Shown here piece after piece: positions 55,359 through 64,000 of a stretch of 64,000 nt of DNA. The translations under genes and the position numbers were made by a program. Numbering within the stretch: the first letter of the stretch is position 1; the number at the start of each line of letters is the position of its first letter. Origin of the DNA: Streptomyces sp. NRRL F-4489 (GTDB lineage Bacteria > Actinomycetota > Actinomycetes > Streptomycetales > Streptomycetaceae); the NCBI RefSeq assembly GCF_001509485.1, contig NZ_LLZI01000135.1:1-64000 (forward strand). Reading direction: 5' to 3'. The notes beneath the pieces were generated by a model. The model ran no database searches. It was not told where the DNA came from and saw nothing but the letters and a program-made list of their open reading frames with translations.

Positions 55359-56291
55359 TCAGACCGGCGGGGCGACGAACACGCCGCGGTCCACGTCGTT
55401 GAAGGACTCCTTCGCCACCAGTTCGTTCATCGGGTTGGCGGTGCCCCACTGGTCGGTGACCTCCGGCCGGGAGAAGTCGTAGACGTGCGGATGCCAGGTG
55501 TCCTCGTCGAGTTCCTCCAGTTCGGTGGTGTACTCGACGGTGTTGCCGTGCGGGTCGAGGAAGTACGTGAAGGTGTTGTCGCCCGCCAGGTGCCGGCCCG
55601 GGCCCCAGATCTTGCGGAAGCCGGCCCGCATGACCCGCCCCGACCCGCGCATGTACTCGTCCAGCCCGCGCATCTCGAACGAGACGTGGTGCAGGGCGGT
55701 GTGCGGGCCCTGCGCGATGGCCATGGAGTGGTGTTGGCTGCTGATCCGCAGGAAGTGCATGACCTCCCCCATGCGCGGGGAGCTGAGGGTGTCGCTCAGC
55801 GCGAAGCCGAGGAAGCGCTCGTACCAGGCCCTGGTCCGGTTCAGATCCGGGGAGTTGAGCACGACGTGGGAGAGGCGGACCGGGATCGCCTCCTTCTCCT
55901 CGATCCGGCGGTGCCGCCGGGCCCCGACATCGGCGGAGACCTCGAGGGTGCGGCCGTCGACGTCGAAGAAGCGGAAGCCGTAGCCGCCGCCCGGGGTGTC
56001 GATCCGGCCCGGCCGGGAGATCAGCTGAACACCGCCGGCGAGGAGCCGTTCGGCGAGGGTGTCGACGGCGGCCGCGTCCACGGCGCCGTACGAGACCAGG
56101 TCGAGGCGCTTCTCAGCGGCCTCGCGCAGCCGGATGACGTAGCTCTCGGGCGAGCCTTCGGCGGCCAGGAAGGCGAGGCCGGAGTCCTCGGCGACCTTGG
56201 TCAGGCCCCAGACACCGGCGTAGAAGTCGAGCTGCCTGCCGTAGTCGGGCACGGCGAGGTCGACGTGCCGGAGGTGGGTGAGCAGACGCAT
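55359..56291 (-). CDS. Extradiol ring-cleavage dioxygenase (VOC fold)
   Basis: 310 aa, two VOC modules. Iron ligands are expected in the second module: LSHVVLNSPDL (His), LHHVSFEMRG (His) and GNTVEYTTELEELDE (Glu), preceded by GPGRHLAGDNTFTYFLDPHG, the usual catalytic stretch. Cleaves a catechol-type diol next to the hydroxyls. Starts one base after the stop of the decarboxylase gene. Confidence 0.92.
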   Translation of the reverse strand: MRLLTHLRHVDLAVPDYGRQLDFYAGVWGLTKVAEDSGLAFLAAEGSPESYVIRLREAAEKRLDLVSYGAVDAAAVDTLAERLLAGGVQLISRPGRIDTPGGGYGFRFFDVDGRTLEVSADVGARRHRRIEEKEAIPVRLSHVVLNSPDLNRTRAWYERFLGFALSDTLSSPRMGEVMHFLRISSQHHSMAIAQGPHTALHHVSFEMRGLDEYMRGSGRVMRAGFRKIWGPGRHLAGDNTFTYFLDPHGNTVEYTTELEELDEDTWHPHVYDFSRPEVTDQWGTANPMNELVAKESFNDVDRGVFVAPPV

Positions 56292-56292
56292 A

Positions 56293-57318
56293 TCAGTCCT
56301 TTCGCGCAAGCGGGAGGAGAGCCGCCGCGTTGGCTCCGCGTACGGCGTGGAAGTCGGCATCGGGCAGGCCGGCGGCGCGCAGGGCGGCCACGGGGTCGCC
56401 GGTACCCATGTCGAAGGGGAAGTCGGAGCCGAGCAGGACGCGGTCCGGTCCCGCGGCGCGGACCAACTCCCGTAGTACGTACGGGTCGTGGACGAGGGAG
56501 TCGAAGTACAGGCGCCCCAGGTAGCTGCTGGGCCGGTGCGCGCAGCCGCGGGCGTCGGGGCGGGCCCGCCAGGCATGGTCGGAGCGGCCGATGTGGGTGG
56601 GGAGGTAGCCGCCGCCGTGCGCGGCGATCAGCGTCAGGTCCGGGTGGCGGTCCAGGACGCCGGAGAAGATCAGGTGGGAGAGGGCGACGGCGTTCTCGGT
56701 GGGCTGGCCGACGGTGTTGGAGAGGTACCAGCGGTCCAGGCGCTCGTCGAGGGTGCAGCCGAAGGGGTGCAGGAAGATGATCGCGCCGGTGTCCTCCGCG
56801 CGCGTCCACAGCGGTTCGTACGCCGGGTCCGACAGCTCGCGGCCGGGGGCGTGCGAGGAGATCTCGATGCCCAGCAGGCCCTGGTCCAGGGCGTGGTCGA
56901 GGAGCTCGACGGCCAGTCGGGGGTGTTGGAGCGGGGCCAGGCCGAGGCCGTACAGCCGGTCCGGTGCCTGGGCGCAGTGGGCGGCGGTGCCGGTGTTGGC
57001 CAACTCGTGTGCGGTGCGGGCGAGTTGTTCGTCGGCCCAGTAGTGGTAGTGGGACGGGGACGGGGAGACGAGCTGGATGTCGATACCGGCCGCGTCCATG
57101 GCGGCCAGCCGCCGGGCCGGGTCGGTGAGCAGCGGGATGCGGTCGCGGACCATGGGGCCGTTGACGGCCAGGGCCGCGCGGCCGTTGCGGCGGGCGTCGA
57201 GGACGCGGGCCCCGGCCAGGGCGGGGTGCCCGGCCACGGCCTCCTCCACCCGCGGGAGCAGGAGGTGGGCGTGGACGTCCACGGTGGGACAGGTGGGAAA
57301 CGCCGGGAGGCCGGTCAT
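56293..57318 (-). CDS. Amidohydrolase-family decarboxylase/hydrolase (ACMSD type)
   Basis: 341 aa TIM barrel. Metal ligands: DVHAHLLLP (HxH), IFLHPFG (His), AHGGGYLP (His), GSDFPFDMG (Asp). This set with YYWADEQLA-like YHYWADEQLARTAHEL is typical of 2-amino-3-carboxymuconate-semialdehyde decarboxylase relatives. Probably removes a carboxyl from the ring-cleavage product. Overlaps the monooxygenase stop (ATGA). Confidence 0.9.
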   Translation of the reverse strand: MTGLPAFPTCPTVDVHAHLLLPRVEEAVAGHPALAGARVLDARRNGRAALAVNGPMVRDRIPLLTDPARRLAAMDAAGIDIQLVSPSPSHYHYWADEQLARTAHELANTGTAAHCAQAPDRLYGLGLAPLQHPRLAVELLDHALDQGLLGIEISSHAPGRELSDPAYEPLWTRAEDTGAIIFLHPFGCTLDERLDRWYLSNTVGQPTENAVALSHLIFSGVLDRHPDLTLIAAHGGGYLPTHIGRSDHAWRARPDARGCAHRPSSYLGRLYFDSLVHDPYVLRELVRAAGPDRVLLGSDFPFDMGTGDPVAALRAAGLPDADFHAVRGANAAALLPLARKD

Positions 57319-58463
57319 GGCTGCTCCTCGAGGACCGCCATGGTGCGGCCGATCAGGCCGGGGACGTCCGCGTCCCGTACGCCGTCCAGCAGCCACTGGC
57401 CGAGCCGCACCGAGGCGTCGACCACCGTCCGTACGCGGGGCAGGCGGCGGTCGCGGTAGTCGGCGAACAGCCGGTCGTCCCAGTCGGCGCGGGTGGTCAG
57501 CAGCTCGGCCAGGACCGCGATGTCCTCCAGGGACATGGCGGCGCCCTGCGCGAGGGTCGGCGGGCAGCAGTGCGCCGCGTCGCCGGCGAGCACCACCCGG
57601 CCCCGGTGCCACGGCCCCTCGACCAGCAGCCGGTCGAACCAGGTGTAGTTGACCTGCGCGGAGTCGGTGATCGAGGCCCGGATCTCCTCCCAGGCACCGC
57701 CGTATCCCGCGGCCAGGGCCCGCATCTCCTCGGCGTACGCGGACGGGGGCAGGGTGGCGCGGTCGCGGTTGCGCTCCGCCAGGTAGGCGTAGACGGTGTG
57801 TTCGCTCGTCGGGCAGTAGCCGGCGATGAAGCAGGGGCCGCCGTACACGATCTCGGTGCGCCGGACGTGCCGGGGGCGGGGCGCGGGGGCCCGCCAGATC
57901 GCCATGCCGGTGGGCGCGGGCCGGTCCTCGATGCCGATCAGGGCGCGGGTGGCGGAGTTCAGGCCGTCCGCGGCGACCACCAGGTCGTAGCGGCCCTCGC
58001 CGCCGTCCGAGAAGCGGACGTCGACACCGCCCGCGTCCTGGCGCAGGCCGGTGACCGTCGTGCCGAGCCGGACCCGGGCGCCGGAGGCCCGTACCGCGTC
58101 GATGAGGAGGCGTTGCAGCTGGGGGCGGCGCATGCCGACGGTGGCCGGCAGCCCGTCGCCGCCGGTGCGGATGTCCTTCCGTACGTGCCGGACGGTGCCG
58201 TCGACGGCGAGGATGGCGAGTTCGTGGGAGGGGAACCCGAGATCGCGGACCTGTTCCCAGACACCGATCTCGCGCAGGACGCGCAGGGCGTTGCCCTGGA
58301 GGGTGATGCCGGAGCCCGCGGTGGCGTTCCAGTCGGCCTCGGCCTCGACCAGGTCGACGGCGATACCGGCCCGGCGCAGCAGGACGGTGAGGCCGTTGCC
58401 TGCGGTGCCGCCGCCGACGACGAGGACGGAGCGGGGGGTGGGACGGGTGGTGGGACGGGACAT
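57315..58463 (-). CDS. FAD-dependent aromatic monooxygenase
   Basis: 382 aa, PHBH-like. VVGGGTAGNGLTVLLRRAG (FAD Rossmann), VVAADGLNSATR (DG motif), VVLAGDAAHCCPPTLAQGAAMSLED (GD motif). Hydroxylates an aromatic ring, providing the diol for the dioxygenase. 40 bp downstream of the cyclase-family gene. Confidence 0.93.
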   Translation of the reverse strand: MSRPTTRPTPRSVLVVGGGTAGNGLTVLLRRAGIAVDLVEAEADWNATAGSGITLQGNALRVLREIGVWEQVRDLGFPSHELAILAVDGTVRHVRKDIRTGGDGLPATVGMRRPQLQRLLIDAVRASGARVRLGTTVTGLRQDAGGVDVRFSDGGEGRYDLVVAADGLNSATRALIGIEDRPAPTGMAIWRAPAPRPRHVRRTEIVYGGPCFIAGYCPTSEHTVYAYLAERNRDRATLPPSAYAEEMRALAAGYGGAWEEIRASITDSAQVNYTWFDRLLVEGPWHRGRVVLAGDAAHCCPPTLAQGAAMSLEDIAVLAELLTTRADWDDRLFADYRDRRLPRVRTVVDASVRLGQWLLDGVRDADVPGLIGRTMAVLEEQP

Positions 58464-58484
58464 GGACGGGTTCCTCCCGGGCGG

Positions 58485-59444
58485 CTACTTGACGGCGATC
58501 GGGTTGACCGGTGAGCCGACGGCTCCGGTGATCGGCAGGGGCGCGGCGGTGAGCCAGAACTCGTACACGCCGTCCTCCGCGCAGTCCTCCGCGAGCGCGT
58601 CCGGGTCCCACATCTCGCCGATGAGCAGGCCGATATGGGGAATGGCGACCTGGTGCAGCGGCTGGAAGGCGTGGTCGAACTCGTTGGGCCGGACCTCGAA
58701 CCCCCAGGTGTCGGTGGCGAGCGCGGCGATCTCGCTGCTGTGCAGCCAGGCAGCGGTGGTGAAGGACAGGCCCGGCGACGCGCCTCCGGCGTACTCGCCC
58801 CACCCCTCGCGGCGGGCGCGGGTGAGCCGCCCGGTGCGTACGACGACGAGGTCGCCCCGGCCCACCCGCACACCGTGCGCCCGCGCGGTGGCGGCCAGGT
58901 GCTGCTCGGTGATGGGAAAACCATCGGGCAGTTCGCCGTCCTCCCCGATGACCCGACCGACGTCGAGGAGTACGCCGCGCCCGGCGACGTACGGGGCCAT
59001 GTGCTCGATGCCGGTGACCAGGTCGCCGTCGGAGGTGACGACGTCCTCGGCGGGGCGGCCGTTCCACGCCCGGCCGTGGTCGAAGATGTGCCCGAGCCCG
59101 TCCCACTGGGTGGAGCACTGCAGCGGCATGGCGATGACATCGTCGGCGCCGCCCAGTCCGTGCGGGAAGCCCTGGTTGCCGAGGGCCGCGTCCGTCCCGG
59201 TGTCGAGCATGGTGTGCACCGGATTGGTGCGGCGCCGCCAGCCCCGCTGCGGGCCGTCCATGTCGAACCGCTGCGACAGCGAGAAGCTCGCCCCCCGGCG
59301 GACCAGCGCGGCGCCCTCGCACCGCTTGGCCTCGTCGAGGAAGTTGAGCGTGCCCAGGACGTCGTCCGCGCCCCAACGCCCCCAGTTGGAGCACGACTTG
59401 GCGGCCTCGGCTATCGCCCCCTCGGGGTCGGTGCGGTCGATCAC
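58485..59444 (-). CDS. Cyclase-family (kynurenine formamidase-like) hydrolase
   Basis: 319 aa. Metal-binding HxGTHxDxx-type motif appears here as STQWDGLGHIFDHGRAWNG (Q-W-D-x-L-x-H), a variant found in the longer cyclase proteins of catabolic operons; then DLVVVRTGR and FEVRPNEFDHAFQPLHQVAIPHIG. Opens a lactone or amide bond. GTG 59444 overlaps the FAH stop (GTGA). Confidence 0.88.
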   Translation of the reverse strand: MIDRTDPEGAIAEAAKSCSNWGRWGADDVLGTLNFLDEAKRCEGAALVRRGASFSLSQRFDMDGPQRGWRRRTNPVHTMLDTGTDAALGNQGFPHGLGGADDVIAMPLQCSTQWDGLGHIFDHGRAWNGRPAEDVVTSDGDLVTGIEHMAPYVAGRGVLLDVGRVIGEDGELPDGFPITEQHLAATARAHGVRVGRGDLVVVRTGRLTRARREGWGEYAGGASPGLSFTTAAWLHSSEIAALATDTWGFEVRPNEFDHAFQPLHQVAIPHIGLLIGEMWDPDALAEDCAEDGVYEFWLTAAPLPITGAVGSPVNPIAVK

Positions 59445-60442
59445 GACACCCCCTCGGCGACGCAGCGGGTGCGCTGCGTACCGAGTCCGGTGATCGAGCC
59501 CTCCATGACGTCGCCGGGGCGCAGCAGCCGCCCCCAGTGCAGGCCGTTGCCGGCCGGACTGCCCGTCAGCACCAGATCGCCGGGCAGGAGCCGGGCCGTC
59601 CGCGAGACGTACGAGACCAGGCGCGCGACGCCGAACAGCATGTCCTTGGTGGACTCGTCCTGCATGGTCTCGCCGTTCAGCTTCAGCGTGATCCGGAGGC
59701 CGGACGGGTCGGCGAGGGATGCGGCCGGGACGAGGTAGGGGCCGAGCGGGGTGAAGCCGGGGGCGTTCTTGGCGCGCAGCCAGTCGGTGCCGATGGCGGG
59801 CATGTCCCGGCGGAAGACGGCGGCGCGGTCGGTCAGGTCGTTGGCGATGGTGTAGCCGGCGACGTACGACAGGGCGTCCTCGGCCGCCACCCGGTGGGCC
59901 GGCCTGCCGATGACCGCGGCCAACTCCAGCTCCCAGTCGGGCTTCTCGCACCAGTCCGGCAGGACCACGTCGTCGTACGGACCGGTGAGCGCGCTGGGCA
60001 GCCCGGTGAACACGTACGGGAGGTCCTCGGCGGCGCGCCGGTCCATGATCTCGGCGATCTCGGCCCGCGCCTCGTCCGCCGTGCGCGGGTCGTCGGGCGA
60101 ACGGTGCGCCATCTCCAAGTCGATGACGTGCTGCCGGTAGTTGGCGCCGGACTGGAAGACCTGCCGCGGCTCGAGAGGCGCGTGCACGGTCAGCGCGTCG
60201 AGCGGTCGCCGGTCCCCCGTCCGGGAGGCGGCGAGGTCGCGCAGGCGCGGCAGCACGGCGTCCCAGTCCTCCAGCAGCGTCCGCACGGTCAGCCGCGGGT
60301 CGTCCAGTGCCGCGCGCAGGTCGAGCACCTCGCCCTCGGGGGTGACGAGGCCCGGGTGGGCGGGCGCGCCGGATCCCCGGACGGAGAACGTACCGAGGGC
60401 GAACGGCCCGGTGAAGAGGGCGGAAGAGGCTGCGGAATCCAC
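59441..60442 (-). CDS. FAH-family protein, first gene of the aromatic catabolic operon
   Basis: 333 aa; VFQSGANYRQHVIDLEMAHR start of the fold, DWELELAAVIGRPAHRV, GYTIANDLTDRAAVFR, LTGSPAGNGLHWGRLLRPGDVMEG. Different subtype from the FAH at 54382 (GxNYxxH form, as in 2-hydroxyhepta-dienedioate isomerase/hydratase relatives). GGGAGG 7 nt before GTG 60442. Divergent from a LysR gene. Confidence 0.9.
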   Translation of the reverse strand: MDSAASSALFTGPFALGTFSVRGSGAPAHPGLVTPEGEVLDLRAALDDPRLTVRTLLEDWDAVLPRLRDLAASRTGDRRPLDALTVHAPLEPRQVFQSGANYRQHVIDLEMAHRSPDDPRTADEARAEIAEIMDRRAAEDLPYVFTGLPSALTGPYDDVVLPDWCEKPDWELELAAVIGRPAHRVAAEDALSYVAGYTIANDLTDRAAVFRRDMPAIGTDWLRAKNAPGFTPLGPYLVPAASLADPSGLRITLKLNGETMQDESTKDMLFGVARLVSYVSRTARLLPGDLVLTGSPAGNGLHWGRLLRPGDVMEGSITGLGTQRTRCVAEGVS

Positions 60443-60509
60443 GACGATGTCCTCCCGATGGCGAGGGGACTAATCTGGCCCGCGCACCATGGATAAGGGA
60501 AATCGATTC

Positions 60510-60530
60510 CGTGGATGCCTTCCATCCACG
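60510..60530. promoter_or_regulatory. Inverted repeat in the FAH/LysR divergent promoter
   Basis: CGTGGATG (60510-60517) and CATCCACG (60523-60530), 5-bp spacer, within the 153-bp gap between the catabolic operon and lysR. Fits a LysR-type recognition site. Confidence 0.6.
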
Positions 60531-60595
60531 CTGTGAATGACCGACCCTCGTCGGCCGTTATGAGCGCGCGCGACGTACCGCACCTGGGGAGCACC

Positions 60596-61513
60596 GTGAA
60601 CCTGGCCAGCCTGGACCTCAACCTCGTCACCGCTCTCCGGGCGCTCCTCGAGGAGCGCGGCGTCACGCGGGCCGGGCAGCGCGTCGGACTCAGCCAGCCC
60701 GCCATGAGCGCCGCCCTGGCCCGCTTGCGGCGCCACTTCGACGACGACCTGCTCTCCCGCGTCGGCAGCCGCTACGAACTGACCGCGCTCGGGCAAGTCC
60801 TCCTCGACCGCACAGCCGCCGCCTGCGACCTCCTGGACCGTGTCTTCACCAGCCGGGCCGACTTCGATCCGGCGCACGAAACCCACACCTTCACCCTCCT
60901 CGCCTCCGACTACGCCGTGGCGGTCTTCGGCGCCGAACTGGCCCGCACGGTCCACGCCGAGGCCCCGGGCATCCGGCTGCGCTTCCGGCAGGCGCCCCCG
61001 GACGTCACCGAGAACACCGGCACGCTGCTGAGCACGGCCGACGGACTGCTCATGCCGCACGGCGTCATCAGCGGCTTCCCCGCGGTCGAGCTGTACCGCG
61101 ACCGCTGGGTCTTCCTGGTCGCCGACGACCACCCCGACGTGGGCGCACGCCTCACCCTCGACGACCTGCGCCGCCTGCCCTGGGTGACCTACCAGCGCAC
61201 CTACGACGCGCCCGCGGTCCGGCAGCTCGGCATGCTGGGCATCGAGCCCAGGACGGAGGTCTCCGTCGACAGCTTCCAGGCGCTGCCCTGGCTCGTCGCC
61301 GGGACCCGCCGGATCGCCCTCGTCCAGGCACTCCTCGCCGACCGGCTGCGCGGCGTGGCTCCCGTACGCGTCCTGGAGTGCCCCTACGAAGCCGTACCCG
61401 TCCAGGAGGCCCTGTGGTGGCATCCCGTGCACACCCACGACGCCGCCCACATCTGGCTCCGCGAGACGGCCGGGCGGATCGCCGGGTCCAGGACCTTCGG
61501 TGCGGACGGATGA
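60596..61513 (+). CDS. LysR-family regulator of the aromatic catabolic operon
   Basis: 305 aa, NodD/SyrM-like subgroup: LDLNLVTALRALLEERGVTRAGQRVGLSQPAMSAALARLRRHFDDDLL, then an effector domain (FTLLASDYAVAVFG, YRDRWVFLVADDHP). GTG 60596 preceded by GGGGAG. Divergent location predicts activation of the six-gene operon by an aromatic intermediate. Confidence 0.92.
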   Translation: MNLASLDLNLVTALRALLEERGVTRAGQRVGLSQPAMSAALARLRRHFDDDLLSRVGSRYELTALGQVLLDRTAAACDLLDRVFTSRADFDPAHETHTFTLLASDYAVAVFGAELARTVHAEAPGIRLRFRQAPPDVTENTGTLLSTADGLLMPHGVISGFPAVELYRDRWVFLVADDHPDVGARLTLDDLRRLPWVTYQRTYDAPAVRQLGMLGIEPRTEVSVDSFQALPWLVAGTRRIALVQALLADRLRGVAPVRVLECPYEAVPVQEALWWHPVHTHDAAHIWLRETAGRIAGSRTFGADG

Positions 61514-61581
61514 CGCCGGCGGAGCGCCCGCCCGGGGCGGGGTGGCCGCGGCCGTAGTCGTGGCCGCGGCCGTAGTCGTGG

Positions 61582-63186
61582 TCAGGCGAGGGAGACCAGG
61601 TCCCGGTAGTCCTCGTTCCACAGGTCCTCGTCCGCGTCCGGCAGCAGCAGGACGCGGTCGGGGCGGAGGGCGTCGAGGGCGCCCTCGTCGTGGGTGACCA
61701 TCACGATCGCGCCGGGATAGGAGCCGACCGCGGCCAGGACCTCGGTGCGGGAGGCGGGGTCGAGGTTGTTGGTCGGTTCGTCCAGCAGCAGCACGTTCGC
61801 GCCGGAGTGGACCAGGCCGGCCAGGGCCAGGCGGGTCTTCTCGCCGCCGGAGAGGACGCCGGCCGGTTTGTCCGCGTCGTCGCCGGTGAAGAGGAACGCT
61901 CCCAGCACGCGCCGCAGTTCGCCGTCCGTGAGGTGCGGGGCCGCGGCACGCAAGTTCTCCCCTACGGTCCGCTCGGCGCGGAGGGTGTCGTGTTCCTGCG
62001 CGAAATAGCCCAGGCGCAGCCCGTGTCCGTGCACCACCCGTCCGGCGTCCGGCCGTTCCTGGCCGGCCAGGAGGCGCAGCAGGGTGGTCTTGCCCGCGCC
62101 GTTGAGACCGAGGACGACCAGGCGGCTGCCCCGGTCGACGGCCAGGTCCACGCCGTCCAGTACCCGGTGGCCGCCGTAGGACTTGGCCAGGCTGACCGCG
62201 CCGAGCGGCATCCGCCCGCACGCGGCGGGCTCGGGCAGCCGGATCTTGGCGACCTTCTCCGCGCGGCGGGCCGGCTCCAGCTCCGCCAGCATCCGGTCGG
62301 CGCGGCGGGCCATGCTCTTGGCCATGGCGGCGGTGGCCGACCGGGCCTTCATCTTGTCGGCCTGGGCGCGCAGGGCGGCTGCCTTGCGTTCGGCGTTCGT
62401 CCGCTCCCGTGTCCGGCGCCGCTCATCGGCGTCCCGCTGAGCGAGGTAGGAGGCCCAGCCGGTGTTGTGGAGGTCGATCACCGCGCGGGTGGCGTCCAGG
62501 TGGAAGACCCGGTTGACGACCTCGGCGAGCAGATCGGTGTCGTGGCTGATCACCACCAGACCGCCCCGGTGGCCCTGGAGGAAGGCACGCAGCCAGGCGA
62601 CGGAGTCGGCGTCCAGGTGGTTGGTCGGCTCGTCGAGGAGCAGCGTGCCGCGGTGTCCGGCGAACAGGATGCGGGCGAGTTCCACCCGGCGCTTCTGGCC
62701 GCCGGACAGCGCGCCGACCGGCTCGCCCAGCACCCGGTCGGGCAGCCCGAGACCGGCCGCGATCCGGGCGGCCTCGGCTTCGGCCGCGTATCCGCCGCCG
62801 GCCTGGAAGGCGGCCTCGGCGCGGGCGTAGGCGCCCATCGCCCGCTCCAGCGCGGCGCCCTCGGCGGCGTCGGCCATGGCGGCCTCGGCCGCGCGCAGGG
62901 CGTGCAGGGCCCGGTCCAGGCCGCGGGCGGACAGGATCCGGTCGGTCACGGTGACGGCCGGGTCGGCCGCGCGGGAATCCTGGGCCAGCAGACCGACCGG
63001 GCCGGTGCGGGTGACCGCCCCGGCGGCGGGCCTGGTCCGCCCGGCGAGGACGTTCATCAAGGTGGTCTTGCCCGCGCCGTTGCGGCCGACCAGGCCGATG
63101 CGGTCGCCGGGGGAAACGGTGAAGGAGACATCGGAGAGCAGCAGGCGCGCGCCCGCGCGCAGCTCCACACCGCGAACGGTAATCAT
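61582..63186 (-). CDS. ABC-F family ATP-binding protein
   Basis: 534 aa, two fused ABC domains without membrane parts. Walker [10 protein letters not shown] and GLNGAGKTT; signatures ALSGGQKRR and VLSGGEKTR; Walker [12 protein letters not shown] and [11 protein letters not shown]. Linker between domains rich in Arg/Lys/Ala ([18 protein letters not shown]). ABC-F proteins work on the ribosome; some give antibiotic resistance, others are housekeeping (EttA/Uup-like). Which one cannot be decided here. Confidence 0.95.
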   Translation of the reverse strand: MITVRGVELRAGARLLLSDVSFTVSPGDRIGLVGRNGAGKTTLMNVLAGRTRPAAGAVTRTGPVGLLAQDSRAADPAVTVTDRILSARGLDRALHALRAAEAAMADAAEGAALERAMGAYARAEAAFQAGGGYAAEAEAARIAAGLGLPDRVLGEPVGALSGGQKRRVELARILFAGHRGTLLLDEPTNHLDADSVAWLRAFLQGHRGGLVVISHDTDLLAEVVNRVFHLDATRAVIDLHNTGWASYLAQRDADERRRTRERTNAERKAAALRAQADKMKARSATAAMAKSMARRADRMLAELEPARRAEKVAKIRLPEPAACGRMPLGAVSLAKSYGGHRVLDGVDLAVDRGSRLVVLGLNGAGKTTLLRLLAGQERPDAGRVVHGHGLRLGYFAQEHDTLRAERTVGENLRAAAPHLTDGELRRVLGAFLFTGDDADKPAGVLSGGEKTRLALAGLVHSGANVLLLDEPTNNLDPASRTEVLAAVGSYPGAIVMVTHDEGALDALRPDRVLLLPDADEDLWNEDYRDLVSLA

Positions 63187-63338
63187 GAGGTAACGCTCCG
63201 AGATAGCGAAAGGACACACTTCTGGCGTGGAAGCGGGTCCTTGGCTAGGAAACTCGAGGCGTAGACATGCGCCCACCGTAACCGATGGCCGAGGGGCGAC
63301 GCATCCGCCGGCGGGCGACGGCACTCTGCCTGGCGGGT

Positions 63339-64000
63339 TTACGGGGTGACTGCGCGCATGAGGGGGCGGGTGGCCCGGCAGGCATCCACCAGGCGCTCGA
63401 CGTCGGTGTCCGAGAGTGCGGCGTGGAGGGAGAGGCGCACGAGGGAGCGGGCGCGGGGTGTGGCCGGCGGGCAGAAGACGGAGCCGAATACGCCGCGCTC
63501 TTCCAGGGCGTCGCGCAGGGCCATGGTCTGCCGGTCGGTGCCGCCCTCCAAGGCGATGATCTGGCTGCGGGAGTGACGCACATCGATGCCGAGCGCGGTG
63601 AGCTGGGAACGGACGCGTGCGGAGACCGAGGCCAGTCGCTCGCGGCGCTGTGCGACTTCGCGTACCACGGAGAGCGTCGCTTCCAGGCCCGCGATGTCAT
63701 GGGGCAGCAGGGTGGAACTGAAGATCGCCGGATGGGCTTCGAGTTTGAAGTAGTCAGTGAATTCCGGGGTGTTGCCGGCGATCAGTCCGGCACGGCCCGC
63801 GAATGCCTTGGAGAGACTGGCCGTTCGGAAGTGGACCAGGTGGCCGAGGCCCAGGTGGGCGACCAGGCCCTCACCGAGCGCTCCGTGGGTGCCGAGGGAA
63901 TGCGACTCGTCCACGACGAGTACGCAGCCTGTCTCGGACGTCAGTTCAGCGACGTCCACGAGGGGGCAGACGGTACCGTCGGTGCTGTAGACCGAGTCGA
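63339..64000 (-). CDS. CqsA-like alpha-oxoamine synthase (partial)
   Basis: C-terminal 220 residues or so; the N-terminus lies beyond the window. Reads SVYSTDGTVCPL, VLVVDESHSLGTHGALGEGLV, FRTASLSKAFAGRAG (PLP Lys), PAIFSSTLLPHDIAGL. VDESHSLGTHG is the form seen in CqsA/LqsA, which make alpha-aminoketone signals, while 8-amino-7-oxononanoate synthases differ. So a small-ketone product, possibly a signal, is plausible. Related families (BioF, KBL) remain possible. Confidence 0.85.
   Translation of the reverse strand, partial: DSVYSTDGTVCPLVDVAELTSETGCVLVVDESHSLGTHGALGEGLVAHLGLGHLVHFRTASLSKAFAGRAGLIAGNTPEFTDYFKLEAHPAIFSSTLLPHDIAGLEATLSVVREVAQRRERLASVSARVRSQLTALGIDVRHSRSQIIALEGGTDRQTMALRDALEERGVFGSVFCPPATPRARSLVRLSLHAALSDTDVERLVDACRATRPLMRAVTP

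Overview
The window is very GC-rich, with short intergenic gaps, stop/start overlaps of the ATGA/GTGA type, GGAGG-class ribosome binding sites and many GTG starts. It reads like chromosomal DNA of a Streptomyces or a close actinomycete. Flanking genes are ordinary metabolism and repair genes. The interior is accessory, with specialised metabolism, secreted proteins, catabolic islands and several decayed genes.

Layout. 1-6.1 kb: remnant of an anti-sigma ATPase, a helical-repeat protein, uracil-DNA glycosylase, an aldo/keto reductase, an SDR/FabG pair, and a HipA-like kinase coupled to a DUF3037 protein. 6.1-9.4 kb: decayed tyrosine integrase, MBL-fold hydrolase, LLM flavin oxidoreductase. 9.5-16 kb: a sugar-acid catabolic island (MFS sugar porter, ASRT-type sensory-rhodopsin-transducer protein, SDR, GntR regulator, and on the other strand enolase-superfamily dehydratase, KDPG-type aldolase and PfkB kinase). 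Copies of a TTGTCGACAA operator lie at its promoters. 16-24.8 kb: SDR/NmrA/NTF2-like and LysR genes, several broken (two truncated NmrA genes, a frameshifted LysR, an orphan methyltransferase fragment). 24.8-30.2 kb: two small Cys/His-rich membrane-anchored proteins, a cysteine-synthase-like PLP enzyme, an MFS exporter, then a PadR regulator with a membrane protein.

30.2-53 kb is the most unusual part. It holds a transposon-associated remnant, a GNAT protein, a homologue of the Cyt cytolytic delta-endotoxin family, an NsdA-like regulator with a TTA codon, and a HATPase regulator whose second codon is TTA. These are followed by an operon of DUF5988 protein, stand-alone ketosynthase and a 2108-residue single-module PKS (KS-AT-DH-ER-KR-ACP). 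A catalytically degenerate recombinase-like protein follows, then IPT/TIG-repeat proteins without signal peptides, two secreted proteins (one a parallel beta-helix) and a GT1 glycosyltransferase. At least three minus-strand transcription units here, including the PKS operon, share a two-block leader about 130-145 nt long. This suggests common control of the PKS and the IPT/secreted-protein genes.

52.7-64 kb: MerR-thioredoxin pair, a MerR-like regulator behind a long leader with a strong hairpin, a six-gene aromatic-ring catabolic operon with a divergent LysR, an ABC-F ATPase, and the start of a CqsA-like alpha-oxoamine synthase that runs off the right edge.
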